Source: Methylovulum sp. (GTDB lineage Bacteria > Pseudomonadota > Gammaproteobacteria > Methylococcales > Methylomonadaceae). Taken from it: a DNA stretch of 64,000 nt. The notes beneath the pieces are model-generated. The model was not told the DNA's origin, searched no databases, and worked only from the letters and a program-made list of their open reading frames with translations. The stretch lies in contig NZ_JAQTZU010000017.1 of the NCBI RefSeq assembly GCF_028687615.1, positions 1-64,000 of the forward strand. The letters are read 5' to 3'. How positions within the stretch are numbered: the first letter of the stretch is position 1; every line of letters begins with the position of its first letter. The position numbers and the translations under genes are program-made. This document shows, piece after piece, positions 17,807 through 27,449 of this stretch.

Positions 17807-18990
17807 TGCAATATGATTATGACCTGATTATTGTCGGTGGCGGTTTGGCTGGCAATTGCCTGGCTTTGGCCTTGCAGGACAGCGGCTTGCGTATCGCCAT
17901 CATCGAGTCCAACACCCGCGCCCAACTGCAAGCCGCACCCGCTGGCGACCGCGCTTTGGCCTTGGCGGCAGGTACGGTCAATGCCTTAGAAGCTTTGGAC
18001 ATTTGGCAAGGCATCGCCGATAAAGCCACCGCGATTAAACACATCCACATTTCTGACCGTGGACATTTTGGCAAAACCCGTTTATCGGCGGAAAAAGCCC
18101 AGGTCGCCGCCTTGGGCTATGTCATTATCGCCCGCGACATTGAAGGCCATGTCGCCGAGTTGGTCGGGCAAAGCCCTGTCGACATCATTGCCCCGGCGAG
18201 GCTGGTCGGGTTGATGTCCGGCGGCGATGAAATCAATGTCAGCCTCAAGCAAGATAATGAATCCGTCAACCTCAGCGCGAAACTGCTGGTCGGTGCCGAT
18301 GGCGGCCTGTCTTCTGTGCGTACCTTGCTGGACATCCCGCAGCACGTCACCGACTATCGGCAAACCGCCCTGGTCACCACCGTTAAATCTACGCTACCGA
18401 ACCGTAACACCGCCTACGAACGCTTCACCACCTCCGGCCCCTTGGCCTTATTGCCACAAGGCAAATCCCACAGCTCGGTCGTCTGGACCCGCACCACCGA
18501 AGAAGCCGAAGCCCTGATGTTGGGCAGCGAAAAGGATTTCCGTGACGAATTGCAAAATTGTTTTGGCTATCGCTTAGGCGAATTGATGTTGACCGATCCC
18601 AGACGCGCGTTTCCTTTGTCGTTAATCCGTGCCGAAACCATGCAGCGTGACCGTGCCGTCATCATCGGCAACGCCGTCCACCAACTGCACCCCGTCGCCG
18701 GACAAGGTTTTAACTTAGGTTTGCGCGATGTCATGCAGCTAGCCGCCGACTTGACCAGCGCGGCACAAAACCAGCAAGACATCGGTTGCAACGAAGTGCT
18801 GTCCACCTACACCCAAGCGAGGCAGCAAGACCATGCCCGCGTCATCGGCTTTACCGACAGTGTCGTGAAAATATTCTCTAATGACTGGCTGGCAATCGCC
18901 GCCGCCAGAAATTTCGGATTGGCATTGTTAGACCATATCCCCGCCGCCAAAACCGCGTTGGCAAAACAGGCGATGGGGTTTGGGGAATAG
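17806..18990 (+). CDS. ubiH: 2-octaprenyl-6-methoxyphenol hydroxylase (UbiH-like)
   Basis: This 394-residue flavin monooxygenase has the FAD-binding GGGLAGN fold near the N-terminus, the middle motif LLVGADGGLSSVR and the second FAD motif GNAVHQLHPVAGQGFNLG. These are typical of the UbiH/UbiF/VisC group, which hydroxylates the ubiquinone ring at the inner face of the membrane. Placement after pepP supports UbiH in particular. The ATG at 17806 overlaps the pepP stop (TGATG). UbiF or UbiI activity cannot be excluded from sequence alone. Confidence 0.92.
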   Translation: MQYDYDLIIVGGGLAGNCLALALQDSGLRIAIIESNTRAQLQAAPAGDRALALAAGTVNALEALDIWQGIADKATAIKHIHISDRGHFGKTRLSAEKAQVAALGYVIIARDIEGHVAELVGQSPVDIIAPARLVGLMSGGDEINVSLKQDNESVNLSAKLLVGADGGLSSVRTLLDIPQHVTDYRQTALVTTVKSTLPNRNTAYERFTTSGPLALLPQGKSHSSVVWTRTTEEAEALMLGSEKDFRDELQNCFGYRLGELMLTDPRRAFPLSLIRAETMQRDRAVIIGNAVHQLHPVAGQGFNLGLRDVMQLAADLTSAAQNQQDIGCNEVLSTYTQARQQDHARVIGFTDSVVKIFSNDWLAIAAARNFGLALLDHIPAAKTALAKQAMGFGE

Positions 18991-19117
18991 TCAGCAAAGA
19001 CTTATTGCCGGATTTCACACCTAAACTTGCAGATTTTGAGGGATATGAACTGGTTGGCCTTGATTCTGATTGCAGATAGGCAATGCCCAATCAGTTTTGT
19101 TTTTTCCCATCAACAAA

Positions 19118-19147
19118 CTTCGAGACGGCTAGATAGCCGCCTCGAAG
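19118..19147. terminator. Hairpin downstream of ComEA-like gene
   Basis: CTTCGAGACGGCTA and TAGCCGCCTCGAAG pair over 14 bases with one mismatch and a two-base loop. It lies 15 bases beyond the stop of the minus-strand ComEA-like gene and about 130 bases after ubiH. No strong T-run follows on either strand, so intrinsic termination is plausible but not certain. Confidence 0.5.
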
Positions 19148-19161
19148 AGGCTTACAACAAC

Positions 19162-19470
19162 TTATTTGGCTTTTTTCTCAGCCACCGGTTTTGACGGTAC
19201 GGCAGCCGCATCACCCAATAAAAGATCAGCCTTGTTCTTTTCAATGGTTTTCTCACCAATACCCGGCACATTTGCCAATTCTTCAATAGCTTTGAACGGG
19301 CCTTTTTCAGTGCGGTATTGCACTATGGCTTCGGCTTTTTTCAGGCCAATGCCATTTAAGGCATCAGCAATGGTTTTGGCGTCGGCGGTGTTGATATTGA
19401 CTGGTGCGGCAAACACAGGCAGCGTAAAAGACATTAAACCCAGCAAGGACAGCATGATTAACTTTTTCAT
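19162..19470 (-). CDS. ComEA-like helix-hairpin-helix protein
   Basis: This 102-residue protein starts with a cleavable signal peptide (LSLLGLMSFTLPVFA, cut before APVNIN). The rest is a ComEA-type helix-hairpin-helix pair: VNINTADAKTIADALNGIG and VPGIGEKTIEKNK. A Lys/Ala-rich tail closes it. Such secreted HhH proteins bind DNA in the periplasm and help natural transformation. In gammaproteobacteria they are usually single genes like this one. Competence in this organism is suggested, not shown. Confidence 0.88.
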   Translation of the reverse strand: MKKLIMLSLLGLMSFTLPVFAAPVNINTADAKTIADALNGIGLKKAEAIVQYRTEKGPFKAIEELANVPGIGEKTIEKNKADLLLGDAAAVPSKPVAEKKAK

Positions 19471-19757
19471 ATTTCCTCCAATTGCGGAATAAACTTAAGG
19501 ACAAGCCGTTAGGCGGGTGGGATAAGCAAGGTGGCTTTAAATGTATGGGGCCGCCTGCTATCCAGTCTAAAGTCTAGTCTCAGGCTTTTATATTGCAATT
19601 AGCTTGGATTGGTAATATTAACATTGACAAATGGCTATTGTGTGCCTGTGGTTTTTGCCTGTCGTGTGGAACCGTAGCAGCCAATCGCTTGATCCTGCTG
19701 GTATTTGTCGTAGTTATTTTATTAATTGGTTATGTTGGTTATTGCCAATCCTGGGGC
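19471..19757. other. Intergenic stretch without recognised features
   Basis: Nearly 290 bases between the ComEA-like gene and the 3-prime end of epmB. It should contain the promoter of the ComEA-like gene, but no clear elements stand out. A plus-strand frame that begins here continues antisense into epmB and is regarded as a shadow. Confidence 0.4.
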
Positions 19758-20804
19758 TTATAGCAAATCATGGGCATAACGTTTATAAGCCGCTCCCGCC
19801 TGTTCTTTCACTAATTTGGGCACAAGATACCCAGGCAAGGCCGTCTGGACTTCTTGCATCAGGCGCAAGGCTTCAGTCAGGCCCACTTCAAAATGGCCGG
19901 CACCCCGCACTTTATCCAGCAAATGCAGATAATACGGAATAACGCCATGCTTAAAGAGCTGTTCGCTAAGCTGGCAGAGTATCTTGGCATCGTCATTGAC
20001 GCCACTAAGCAGCACGGCTTGGTTGAACACCGTGATGCCGTGGCTTTTTAAGAGCTTAAGTGCGGTCGTCACGCGCGGGCTGAGTTCATTGGCATGGTTG
20101 CAATGCACAACCATAATGATCGTTTTGCCGCTGCTTGCCAGGATAGCCACCAGTTCGTCGGTGATGCGGGCCGGCAATACAATTGGCAAGCGGCTGTGGA
20201 TGCGGATGCGTTGGACATGTCCGATAGGGTTGATCTGTTGGATAAGTCCGCCAAGCTGGGCATCGTTTAACAGCAAAGGGTCGCCGCCACTTAAAATCAC
20301 TTCGGTGATACTGTGGTCGGCGGCAATATAATCCAAGGCCGCTTGTTGTTTTTGTTTGCCCAATTGGATTTGTGCATAAGGAAAATTACGGCGGAAACAG
20401 TAGCGGCAATTGATGGCACAACTGCCGGTATTGATTAACAACACGCGGCCTTGATATTTGTGCAGTACGCCGATTTCGGCAACTGCCGACAAATCGCCGA
20501 CCGGATCGTCGCTAAAACCAGGATATAGGTGCAATTCATCTGCAACTGGCAGCACTTGGCGCAACAAAGGATCTTGGGGGTTGCCTTTTTCCATGCTGGC
20601 GGCAAAGCTTAATGGAACCCGCAAGGCAAAGCTTTGGCTTGCTGCTGTGGAAAGGGGCAATTGATCTTTTGATAAGCGTAGATAGCCACACAAATCGTCT
20701 ATGCAAGTGAATGCGCCACTCAGTTGTTGTTGCCAATTTTGGGCAAGATGTTCGGTTTCGTCGTGTTTTTCGGTCATGGGGTGGGGATTTAAAGTTTCTC
20801 TCAA
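19758..20804 (-). CDS. epmB: EF-P (R)-beta-lysylation aminomutase EpmB
   Basis: This radical-SAM lysine 2,3-aminomutase homologue converts L-alpha-lysine into R-beta-lysine, which EpmA attaches to EF-P. The cluster motif CAINCRYC binds the 4Fe-4S cluster, and [12 protein letters not shown] and [15 protein letters not shown] are family hallmarks. It is shorter than catabolic lysine aminomutases, as EpmB should be. A TTG at 20804 has GGAGG six bases upstream and gives 348 residues. An ATG at 20777 gives 339 and fits better if the shared palindromic -10 at 20814-20825 drives this strand. It is divergent from efp. Confidence 0.94.
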   Translation of the reverse strand: MRETLNPHPMTEKHDETEHLAQNWQQQLSGAFTCIDDLCGYLRLSKDQLPLSTAASQSFALRVPLSFAASMEKGNPQDPLLRQVLPVADELHLYPGFSDDPVGDLSAVAEIGVLHKYQGRVLLINTGSCAINCRYCFRRNFPYAQIQLGKQKQQAALDYIAADHSITEVILSGGDPLLLNDAQLGGLIQQINPIGHVQRIRIHSRLPIVLPARITDELVAILASSGKTIIMVVHCNHANELSPRVTTALKLLKSHGITVFNQAVLLSGVNDDAKILCQLSEQLFKHGVIPYYLHLLDKVRGAGHFEVGLTEALRLMQEVQTALPGYLVPKLVKEQAGAAYKRYAHDLL

Positions 20805-20813
20805 GCAATGCCT

Positions 20814-20825
20814 CCATTATAATGG
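20814..20825. promoter_or_regulatory. Palindromic -10 element between epmB and efp
   Basis: CCATTATAATGG reads the same on both strands and holds TATAAT in each direction. It sits between the divergent epmB and efp genes, 46 bases upstream of the efp ATG. It could act as a bidirectional -10. No good -35 is present at 17 bases on either side, so this is tentative. Confidence 0.4.
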
Positions 20826-20871
20826 TCGACTTTTAAATATTGTGTCCAATTACTATAAAATTGAGGATAAC

Positions 20872-21441
20872 ATGGCTGTTTATAGCACGAATGAGTTTAG
20901 GGCGGGGTTGAAGGTCATGCTGGACAATGACCCTTGTGCAATTATTGAAAATGAGTTTGTCAAACCAGGCAAAGGCCAGGCATTTAACCGGGTTAAAATC
21001 AGGAACTTAAAAACAGGCCGTGTGATTGAACGAACATTTAAGTCGGGCGAGTCGCTGGATGGCGCTGACGTTGTCGATGTGGAAATGCAGTTTCTTTATA
21101 ACGACGGTGAATTCCGCCATTTTATGGTCCAGGATACTTTTGAGCAGTACCAAGCTGATCCAAAAATCGTCGGCGATGCGGCTTTATGGTTAAAAGACCA
21201 GGATTTTTGCTTCGTTACTTTATGGAATGACGCGCCTTTGGCGGTTACGCCAGGCAATTTCGTGGAATTGGAAATTGTTGAAACCGATCCCGGTGTCCGT
21301 GGCGATACTTCAGGTGGCGGCGGTAAACCGGCAAAACTGGTTACAGGGGCGGTGGTTCGGGTTCCGTTGTTTGTCCAAACGGGCGAAGTCATCAAGGTTG
21401 ACACCCGCACTGGCGAATATATTTCCCGCGTCAAAGAATAG
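20872..21441 (+). CDS. efp: Translation elongation factor P
   Basis: This 189-residue protein has the three OB-like domains of EF-P. It relieves ribosome stalling at polyproline stretches. The modification loop is VKPGKGQAF, with Lys34 as the site lysylated by EpmA/EpmB, both encoded beside it. The ATG at 20872 is chosen because the longer frame upstream lies in the promoter region and lacks homology. The stop overlaps the GTG of epmA by one base. Confidence 0.98.
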   Translation: MAVYSTNEFRAGLKVMLDNDPCAIIENEFVKPGKGQAFNRVKIRNLKTGRVIERTFKSGESLDGADVVDVEMQFLYNDGEFRHFMVQDTFEQYQADPKIVGDAALWLKDQDFCFVTLWNDAPLAVTPGNFVELEIVETDPGVRGDTSGGGGKPAKLVTGAVVRVPLFVQTGEVIKVDTRTGEYISRVKE

Positions 21442-22418
21442 TGCAGCAAGATTGGCAGCCCTCGTGCAGTCTGGAATTATTGCGTTTGCGGGCAGAATTG
21501 CTGCATGACATCCGCCGTTTTTTTCACGGACGCTCGGTACTTGAAGTAGAAACGCCTTTACTCGGCGACTGTACAGGAACCGATCCGCAATTAGCTTTTT
21601 TTTCGACAGAGTTTTGCCGGACGCCCCTGCAACAGCGGTTATTCTTGCAAACCTCGCCGGAATTCGCCATGAAACGCCTGCTTGCCGCTGGCAGTGGTTC
21701 AATTTATCAAATCTGCAAGGCGTTCAGAAATGGTGAGTCGGGACGCTTCCATAATCCTGAATTTACCTTGCTGGAATGGTATCGGGTTGGCTTTACCCTG
21801 CCGCAACTGATGGATGAGATTGAAGCCTTGTTTGCCGGTTTGTTTAACGGCTACGGTTTGCAGGCGGCCCGGCGGATGAGTTACCAAGCCGTGTTCCAGC
21901 AGCACACGGGCCTGGATCCTTTACAGTTTTGCCATCAAGACTATTGTGCTTATGCCGTGGCAAATGGCTTGCCGGAAGCCGTTGGCCTTTGCACTGACAA
22001 TCACCTGTTGTGGCTGGATTTCATATTCAGCCATAAAGTCCAGCCCTTATTGGGAGATAATGCCCTGTGCATGGTTTATGGTTATCCGGCCTGCCAGTCG
22101 TCGCTGGCCAGAATCAGTGCCGATAATCCAGACACCGTTGATCGGCTTGAATTGTTTATAAATGGCATTGAATTGGGTAATGGCTTTTATGAATTGACCG
22201 ATGCCGATGAGCAGGATCGCCGTTTTACCAAAGAAATCCAGGTTCGGCAGGAACAAAGCTTGGCTCCTGTATTCAAAGACCAGCGTTTGCTGGCGGCTTT
22301 GGCTGCGGGTTTGCCAGATTGTTCAGGGATTGCTATCGGATTGGATCGCTTGCTTATGGTCTTGGGCCATGCTAAAGCCATCAGCGAGACCCTGAGTTTC
22401 TCCATAGATAGGGCGTAA
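21441..22418 (+). CDS. epmA: EF-P lysyltransferase EpmA
   Basis: This 325-residue protein is a truncated class II lysyl-tRNA synthetase lacking the anticodon-binding domain. It attaches R-beta-lysine to EF-P. Motif 2 (QICKAFRNGESGRFHNPEF) and motif 3 (GIAIGLDRLLMVLG) are present. A GTG start overlaps the efp stop, so the two are translationally coupled. With epmB next door, the module for EF-P modification is complete apart from the hydroxylase EpmC, which is not in the window. Confidence 0.96.
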   Translation: MQQDWQPSCSLELLRLRAELLHDIRRFFHGRSVLEVETPLLGDCTGTDPQLAFFSTEFCRTPLQQRLFLQTSPEFAMKRLLAAGSGSIYQICKAFRNGESGRFHNPEFTLLEWYRVGFTLPQLMDEIEALFAGLFNGYGLQAARRMSYQAVFQQHTGLDPLQFCHQDYCAYAVANGLPEAVGLCTDNHLLWLDFIFSHKVQPLLGDNALCMVYGYPACQSSLARISADNPDTVDRLELFINGIELGNGFYELTDADEQDRRFTKEIQVRQEQSLAPVFKDQRLLAALAAGLPDCSGIAIGLDRLLMVLGHAKAISETLSFSIDRA

Positions 22419-22496
22419 GGCGGTTTCAATTGTTACTGTGTTATAATCGCCGCCTATCTATTCTTTCAATATTAATGTTTTACTTTTTCCGTTGAC

Positions 22497-24812
22497 ATGA
22501 AATTACATCATTTTTCTCGCTGGTTATTGCTAGGTTTGCTTGTTTCCCAGACAGTTAAAAGTGACGAAGAATTTATTGTCAGCGATATAAAAGTTAATGG
22601 CTTGCAACGTATTTCACTAGGGACGGTTTATAACTATTTGCCCGTGAATGTGGGCGAGAGGTTTTCCCAGGAAAAAGTTGCCCCGGCGATCAGGGCCTTG
22701 TTCAAAACCGGATTTTTTAAAGACATTGCCTTGGAAAAAGTCGGCTCAACATTGGTGGTCAATGTCGTGGAACGCCCGTCGATTGCCAAAATTATATTTG
22801 AAGGCAACAAAGATTTATCCAAAGATGATTTGAAAAAGGCGCTCGACAAAATCGGCTTGTCGGAAGGCAAAATTTTTGATAGGCAGGTGCTTGATAAAGT
22901 TGAACAAGAATTGAACCGCCAGTACCTCAGCCACGGCAAATATGGCTTAAAAATCAAAACCGATGTCTCCGCGCTGACCCGCAACCGGGTAGGGATACAC
23001 ATCAACATATCTGAAGGCAAGGTCGCCAAAATCCAACAAATCAATATCGTCGGCAACCAGGCTTTCGATGATAAAACCTTGCTGGACACCATCGAATTAA
23101 GCACGACCAACTGGTTGTCGTTTTACAGCAAGGATGACCAGTATTCCAAACAAAAACTGTCCGCCGACCTTGAAACTTTGCGCTCTTATTATCTGGATCG
23201 CGGTTATATCAATTTCGCCATCGACTCCACCCAAGTCGCCATCACTCCTGATAAAAAAGGCATTTACATCACCATCAATGTCAAGGAAGGCGATGTTTAT
23301 ACGCTAGAGAAAGTCAAATTGGCAGGCAATTTAGTCGCACCCCCGGAAGAGCTGGTTAAATTGGTCGGCATTGGCCCCGGTGAAGTCTTTTCCAGAAAAA
23401 GCGCTACGGAAACCTCCAAAGCCATTTCTGACCGTTTGGGCAATGATGGTTATGCGTTCGCCAACGTTAACATGGTGCCGGACATCAACGAAGCCAAAAA
23501 AACGGTTGATATGACTTTTTTCGTTGACCCTGGCAAACGTGCCTACGTCCACCAAATCAATATGAGCGGCAATACCAAAACCCGCGATGAAGTGTTGCGC
23601 CGCGAAATGCGGCAAATGGAGTCAAGTTGGGCATCCAGCGCCAAGATTGACCGCTCTAAAACGCGGCTGGAGCGTTTGGGATATTTTGAATCGGTCAATG
23701 TTGAAACGCCGCCAGTGGTTGGCACCAACGACCAGATTGATGTCAAATTCTCCGTGGTCGAAAAAGCCTCCGGCAACCTGTCCGCCGGCATCGGTTTTTC
23801 GCAAGTACAAGGCATTGTTTTGAATGCCAATATTTCCCAAGACAACGTGTTCGGCTCAGGTAAAAGGATCAATCTGGCATTTAACAACAGCAACTATCTG
23901 ACCAGTTACCAACTGGGTTTTTTCAACCCTTATTTCACCACTGACGGTGTCAGTGTCGGCTACAATGCGGGTTACACCAAACGGAATGCGGGGCGGATCA
24001 ACATCGCCAATTATTCGACCGAAGTGTTGAACGCGGGTATGGATTTTGGTATCCCGTTAAACGAATTCGACCAAGTGCGTTTTGGTTTGGAAGGCAAGCA
24101 CACCCAATTGAGTACGTCTAATTATTCATCAAAACAAATCAAAGATTTTATTGATAAAGAAGGCGACAGTTTTCTGACCATATCCCCGACCTTAAACTGG
24201 ACGCACGATACGCTCAATCGGGCGATATTTCCCAGCAGTGGCGGCCAGCAACGTTTGTCCGGGTTAGTCACCGTGCCTGGCAGCGACCTGGAATACTATA
24301 AAGTCAGTTACAAACATCAGCTTTATTTCCCGCTAGCGAAAGACTTCACTTTTCGGGTGCAAGCTGAAGCTGCCTATGGGCACGGTTACGGCAAAACTAA
24401 AAGCTTGCCATTTTTCGAAAATTACTATGGCGGCGGAACTGGCTCTGTGCGTGGTTTTAGGAACAATACCTTGGGGCCGCGTGACTCAAACGGGTATCCA
24501 TTGGGTGGCTCGACAAAAATTATTGGTAATGCAGAATTGTTTTTCCCCGTGCCGTTTTTATCAGATGTCAAATCCGTGCGTTTAGGCGCGTTTATGGATG
24601 CCGGAACGATCACCAACAATTTCAATTTGGACAATTTAAAATATGCCGCAGGTTTGTCGGGCGAATGGCTGTCGCCTTTTGGGGCATTGTCTATCAGTGT
24701 CGCCCAGCCTTTAAATGTCGGCAACACCACTTACATTAACAACGATGGCAATTCCGTTGACATAAAAGATCAAAGCCAGTTGTTCCAATTCAACTTCGGC
24801 CAGAATTTCTAG
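22497..24812 (+). CDS. bamA: Outer membrane protein assembly factor BamA
   Basis: The 771-residue protein is the central BAM subunit that folds beta-barrels into the outer membrane. A short signal peptide ([18 protein letters not shown]) precedes five POTRA domains up to about residue 345 and a C-terminal 16-strand Omp85 barrel. Conserved barrel signatures include [18 protein letters not shown]. The chain ends with FQFNFGQNF, with the terminal Phe typical of barrels. Its upstream neighbours in many relatives (dxr, rseP) are not here; instead it follows epmA. A TATAAT at 22442-22447 could be its -10, though a matching -35 is not clear. Confidence 0.97.
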   Translation: MKLHHFSRWLLLGLLVSQTVKSDEEFIVSDIKVNGLQRISLGTVYNYLPVNVGERFSQEKVAPAIRALFKTGFFKDIALEKVGSTLVVNVVERPSIAKIIFEGNKDLSKDDLKKALDKIGLSEGKIFDRQVLDKVEQELNRQYLSHGKYGLKIKTDVSALTRNRVGIHINISEGKVAKIQQINIVGNQAFDDKTLLDTIELSTTNWLSFYSKDDQYSKQKLSADLETLRSYYLDRGYINFAIDSTQVAITPDKKGIYITINVKEGDVYTLEKVKLAGNLVAPPEELVKLVGIGPGEVFSRKSATETSKAISDRLGNDGYAFANVNMVPDINEAKKTVDMTFFVDPGKRAYVHQINMSGNTKTRDEVLRREMRQMESSWASSAKIDRSKTRLERLGYFESVNVETPPVVGTNDQIDVKFSVVEKASGNLSAGIGFSQVQGIVLNANISQDNVFGSGKRINLAFNNSNYLTSYQLGFFNPYFTTDGVSVGYNAGYTKRNAGRINIANYSTEVLNAGMDFGIPLNEFDQVRFGLEGKHTQLSTSNYSSKQIKDFIDKEGDSFLTISPTLNWTHDTLNRAIFPSSGGQQRLSGLVTVPGSDLEYYKVSYKHQLYFPLAKDFTFRVQAEAAYGHGYGKTKSLPFFENYYGGGTGSVRGFRNNTLGPRDSNGYPLGGSTKIIGNAELFFPVPFLSDVKSVRLGAFMDAGTITNNFNLDNLKYAAGLSGEWLSPFGALSISVAQPLNVGNTTYINNDGNSVDIKDQSQLFQFNFGQNF

Positions 24813-24872
24813 TATTAGTTCTTTTGGTTTGCTTCGCTTATCCCCTATAATTTGACGATACTTAATTGAATG

Positions 24873-24946
24873 GATATTACAATCCCATCAGTTCTTGCTT
24901 TAGCATGATTAGGATGCAGTGCAAGAACTGATGGGATTGTAATATC
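24873..24946. repeat. 26-bp perfect inverted repeat between bamA and skp
   Basis: The arms at 24873-24898 and 24921-24946 are perfect reverse complements over 26 bases, and a 22-base loop separates them. The stem is far longer than an ordinary terminator and no T-run follows. It lies in an operon that is normally co-transcribed. It may be a small mobile palindrome, an RNase III processing site or a transcription barrier. Confidence 0.8.
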
Positions 24947-24988
24947 AGTAACAACATTTACTATTTACCTTTGGAGATTGATTTTACA

Positions 24989-25495
24989 ATGAAAAACAAA
25001 ATTGGATTATTTTTAGGCGTGTTACTGACTGCAAACGCCACTGCGGGCTTTGCCGACTTGAAAATTGGTTTCGTGAACATCCCTGCCGTTCTTGAGAAAG
25101 CCCCGCAAGCGGAAAAAGCCAAAAAACGTCTGGAACAAGAATTTTCCCCACGCGACCGGCAATTGGTTGCCCAACAAAAAGAAATACAAACCAAAGAAGA
25201 ACGCATGACCCGCGATGGCTCCGTTATGGGCGATGCGGAACGTGCCAACCTGGAAAAAGACATCATCAATAAAAAACGCGACGCCAAACGCTCACAACAG
25301 GAATTCAGCGAAGATTTTAATGCCCGCCGTAATGAAGAATTAGGCAAATTGCAACGCCGGATTGTCGAAGCGATCCGCGCCATCGCCAAAGACCAAAATT
25401 TTGATTTATTGCTTACTGACGGTGTGATTTACGCGAGTGAAAAAATTGACGTGACGACCCAAGTCCAGCAAAAACTCGCCGGTATGCCAGATTGA
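24989..25495 (+). CDS. skp: Periplasmic chaperone Skp/OmpH
   Basis: This 168-residue protein has a signal peptide (FLGVLLTANATAGFA) and the OmpH/Skp core: a small beta body and long coiled-coil tentacles rich in Lys, Arg and Glu. It holds unfolded outer-membrane proteins in the periplasm and passes them to BamA, whose gene precedes it. The ATG at 24989 is favoured because it starts the signal peptide and has TGGAG upstream. In E. coli lpxD follows; here fabZ does. Confidence 0.94.
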   Translation: MKNKIGLFLGVLLTANATAGFADLKIGFVNIPAVLEKAPQAEKAKKRLEQEFSPRDRQLVAQQKEIQTKEERMTRDGSVMGDAERANLEKDIINKKRDAKRSQQEFSEDFNARRNEELGKLQRRIVEAIRAIAKDQNFDLLLTDGVIYASEKIDVTTQVQQKLAGMPD

Positions 25496-25547
25496 TTTGA
25501 CCATTCCCCGCATACGCACACTAACCCCTAGATAAAGCACCTTAACT

Positions 25548-25991
25548 ATGTCTATCACATTAGATATTCTTCAAATACAAGAATTTTTACCGCATCGCTA
25601 TCCTTTTCTTTTGGTTGATAAAGTAGTCGAGTGTAAACCTGGGGTTAGTTTAACCGGCATCAAAAACGTCACTTATAACGAACCTTTTTTCCAAGGGCAT
25701 TTTCCGCAAAAACCGATTATGCCTGGGGTTTTGATTCTGGAAGCATTGGCCCAAGCCACCGGCTTGTTGGCATCTGAAACGGCTGGCGACGAATTGGATG
25801 GTATGATTTATTATCTGGTCGGCATTGATAAGGCCAAATTCAAACGCCCTGTCGTCCCTGGTGACCAATTGATGCTCAAAGTCAACTTTGTCAAAAGCAA
25901 ACGCAATATCTGGGCATTTGAATGTTGCGCTGAAGTCGACGGCGAATTTGTCGCCAGCGCGGAAATCCGTTGTGCGGCAGTGGTGGATTAA
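25548..25991 (+). CDS. fabZ: 3-hydroxyacyl-ACP dehydratase FabZ
   Basis: This 147-residue hot-dog fold enzyme dehydrates 3-hydroxyacyl-ACP in fatty acid synthesis. The motif [11 protein letters not shown] near the N-terminus holds the catalytic His. [20 protein letters not shown] is the central helix region with the catalytic Glu. The stop is three bases ahead of the lpxA start, and both compete for the same acyl-ACP pool, which explains the pairing. Confidence 0.97.
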   Translation: MSITLDILQIQEFLPHRYPFLLVDKVVECKPGVSLTGIKNVTYNEPFFQGHFPQKPIMPGVLILEALAQATGLLASETAGDELDGMIYYLVGIDKAKFKRPVVPGDQLMLKVNFVKSKRNIWAFECCAEVDGEFVASAEIRCAAVVD

Positions 25992-25993
25992 CC

Positions 25994-26764
25994 TTGATAC
26001 ATCCTACCGCCCTCATTGATAGCGATGCAGAATTGGCTGGCGATGTTTCCGTCGGTGCTTATTCTGTTATTGGTGCCGGGGTGAAAATTGCTTCCGGTAC
26101 GGTCATCGGTTCACATGTCGTCATCAAAGGCCCCACATCCATAGGTAAAGACAACCGCATTTACCAGTTTTCATCTATTGGCGAAGACCCACAAGACAAA
26201 AAATATGCCGCCGAAGTGACCCGCCTGGAAATTGGTGACAGGAACACCATCCGTGAATTCACCTCGTTGCACAGAGGCACTAAGCAAGACCACAGCCTTA
26301 CCCACATCGGCAGCGATAACTTGTTTATGGCTTATACCCATGTCGCCCATGATTGTGTGATCGGCGACCATGTCATCATGGCAAACGGTGCATCTTTAGC
26401 GGGCCACGTCCGCTTGAACAGCCATGCCATACTTGGCGGTTTCACGTTGGTGCACCAATTTACGCAGATAGGCCAGTACAGTTTTGCCGCGATGGGCAGC
26501 GCCATCACCCAAGACATCCCGCCTTTCATTATGGTCGGTGGCAAACCGACACGTCCGCATGGCATCAATTCCGTGGGCATGGAACGCAATGGCATCTCCG
26601 CCGAGGATATCCGTCTGATCAGAAAATCTTACAAGCTTATTTATAAAATGAACTTGCGCTTGGAAGATGCGATAGAGCAGATGGAAGATATGGCAGGTGA
26701 CAGCAAGCAAGTCTCTGATATGGTAAGTTTTTTGCGTAACGTCACCCGGGGCATCATGCGTTGA
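25994..26764 (+). CDS. lpxA: UDP-N-acetylglucosamine acyltransferase LpxA
   Basis: This 256-residue left-handed beta-helix protein begins lipid A synthesis by acylating UDP-GlcNAc. Hexapeptide repeats run from residue 1 to about 185. The signature HVAHDCVIGDHVIMAN includes the catalytic His, and a helical C-terminal domain follows. A TTG at 25994 matches the N-terminus of homologues (IHPTALIDSDAELA), with GGTGGA just upstream; a TTG at 25970 would add residues from the end of fabZ. lpxB does not follow, unlike in E. coli. Confidence 0.95.
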   Translation: MIHPTALIDSDAELAGDVSVGAYSVIGAGVKIASGTVIGSHVVIKGPTSIGKDNRIYQFSSIGEDPQDKKYAAEVTRLEIGDRNTIREFTSLHRGTKQDHSLTHIGSDNLFMAYTHVAHDCVIGDHVIMANGASLAGHVRLNSHAILGGFTLVHQFTQIGQYSFAAMGSAITQDIPPFIMVGGKPTRPHGINSVGMERNGISAEDIRLIRKSYKLIYKMNLRLEDAIEQMEDMAGDSKQVSDMVSFLRNVTRGIMR

Positions 26765-26858
26765 TCCGCTTTTGGATTACGCAAAATTGGAGGGGATGTG
26801 AGTAAAAAGACAGGTTTTTTGTACCCACTGTTTAACTTTGCGCAACACAATCTAAGCA

Positions 26859-27449
26859 ATGATGCTCGCCGGAGTTGACGAAGCAGGCCGTGGGCCTCTA
26901 GCCGGGCCAGTCATGGCGGCTGCCGTCATTCTAAACCCACTGCAACCGATAATGGGGTTGGCCGACTCAAAAACCCTGAGTGCGGACAAGCGGGAAATGC
27001 TTGCCGGTTTGATCAAGCGGCACGCGCTCAGTTGGGCCATCGCCTCCGCCAGTGTGGAAGAAATAGATACCCTGAATATTTTGCAAGCCACTTTGCTCGC
27101 CATGCAGCGTGCGGTTGGCGGTTTGCACCTGCAACCTGATGAAGTCTGGGTCGATGGCAACCGCTTGCCCAAACTGACCATGCCGGCCCAGGCGATAGTC
27201 AAAGGCGATAGTAAAATCCCCGCCATTAGCGCCGCTTCCATACTCGCCAAAGTTGAACGTGACCAGCTTATGGATGTTTACCATAGCAGCTATCCCGATT
27301 TTGCTTTCCACCAGCATAAAGGCTACGGTACGGCCCGGCATTTAGCCGAAATTAGCCAGTTTGGGTTTCTGGACATCCACCGCAAATCCTTTAATCCGTT
27401 AAAAACTTGGCTGCTCCGGCAAAAAATGGCGGGCCGTCAAATTGATTGA
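26859..27449 (+). CDS. rnhB: Ribonuclease HII
   Basis: The 196-residue enzyme cleaves RNA in RNA/DNA hybrids and single ribonucleotides in DNA. The catalytic acidic residues appear in [15 protein letters not shown], in the GLADSKTLS region and around the Asp in VDGNRLP. Two adjacent ATGs (26859, 26862) are possible starts. Its 3-prime end overlaps the converging srkA gene by 59 bases. In E. coli it follows lpxB, which is missing here. Confidence 0.96.
   Translation: MMLAGVDEAGRGPLAGPVMAAAVILNPLQPIMGLADSKTLSADKREMLAGLIKRHALSWAIASASVEEIDTLNILQATLLAMQRAVGGLHLQPDEVWVDGNRLPKLTMPAQAIVKGDSKIPAISAASILAKVERDQLMDVYHSSYPDFAFHQHKGYGTARHLAEISQFGFLDIHRKSFNPLKTWLLRQKMAGRQID

Noticed and set aside
19631-19942. 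103-codon frame antisense to the end of epmB
   Set aside because: It overlaps a well-supported gene and has no domain features.
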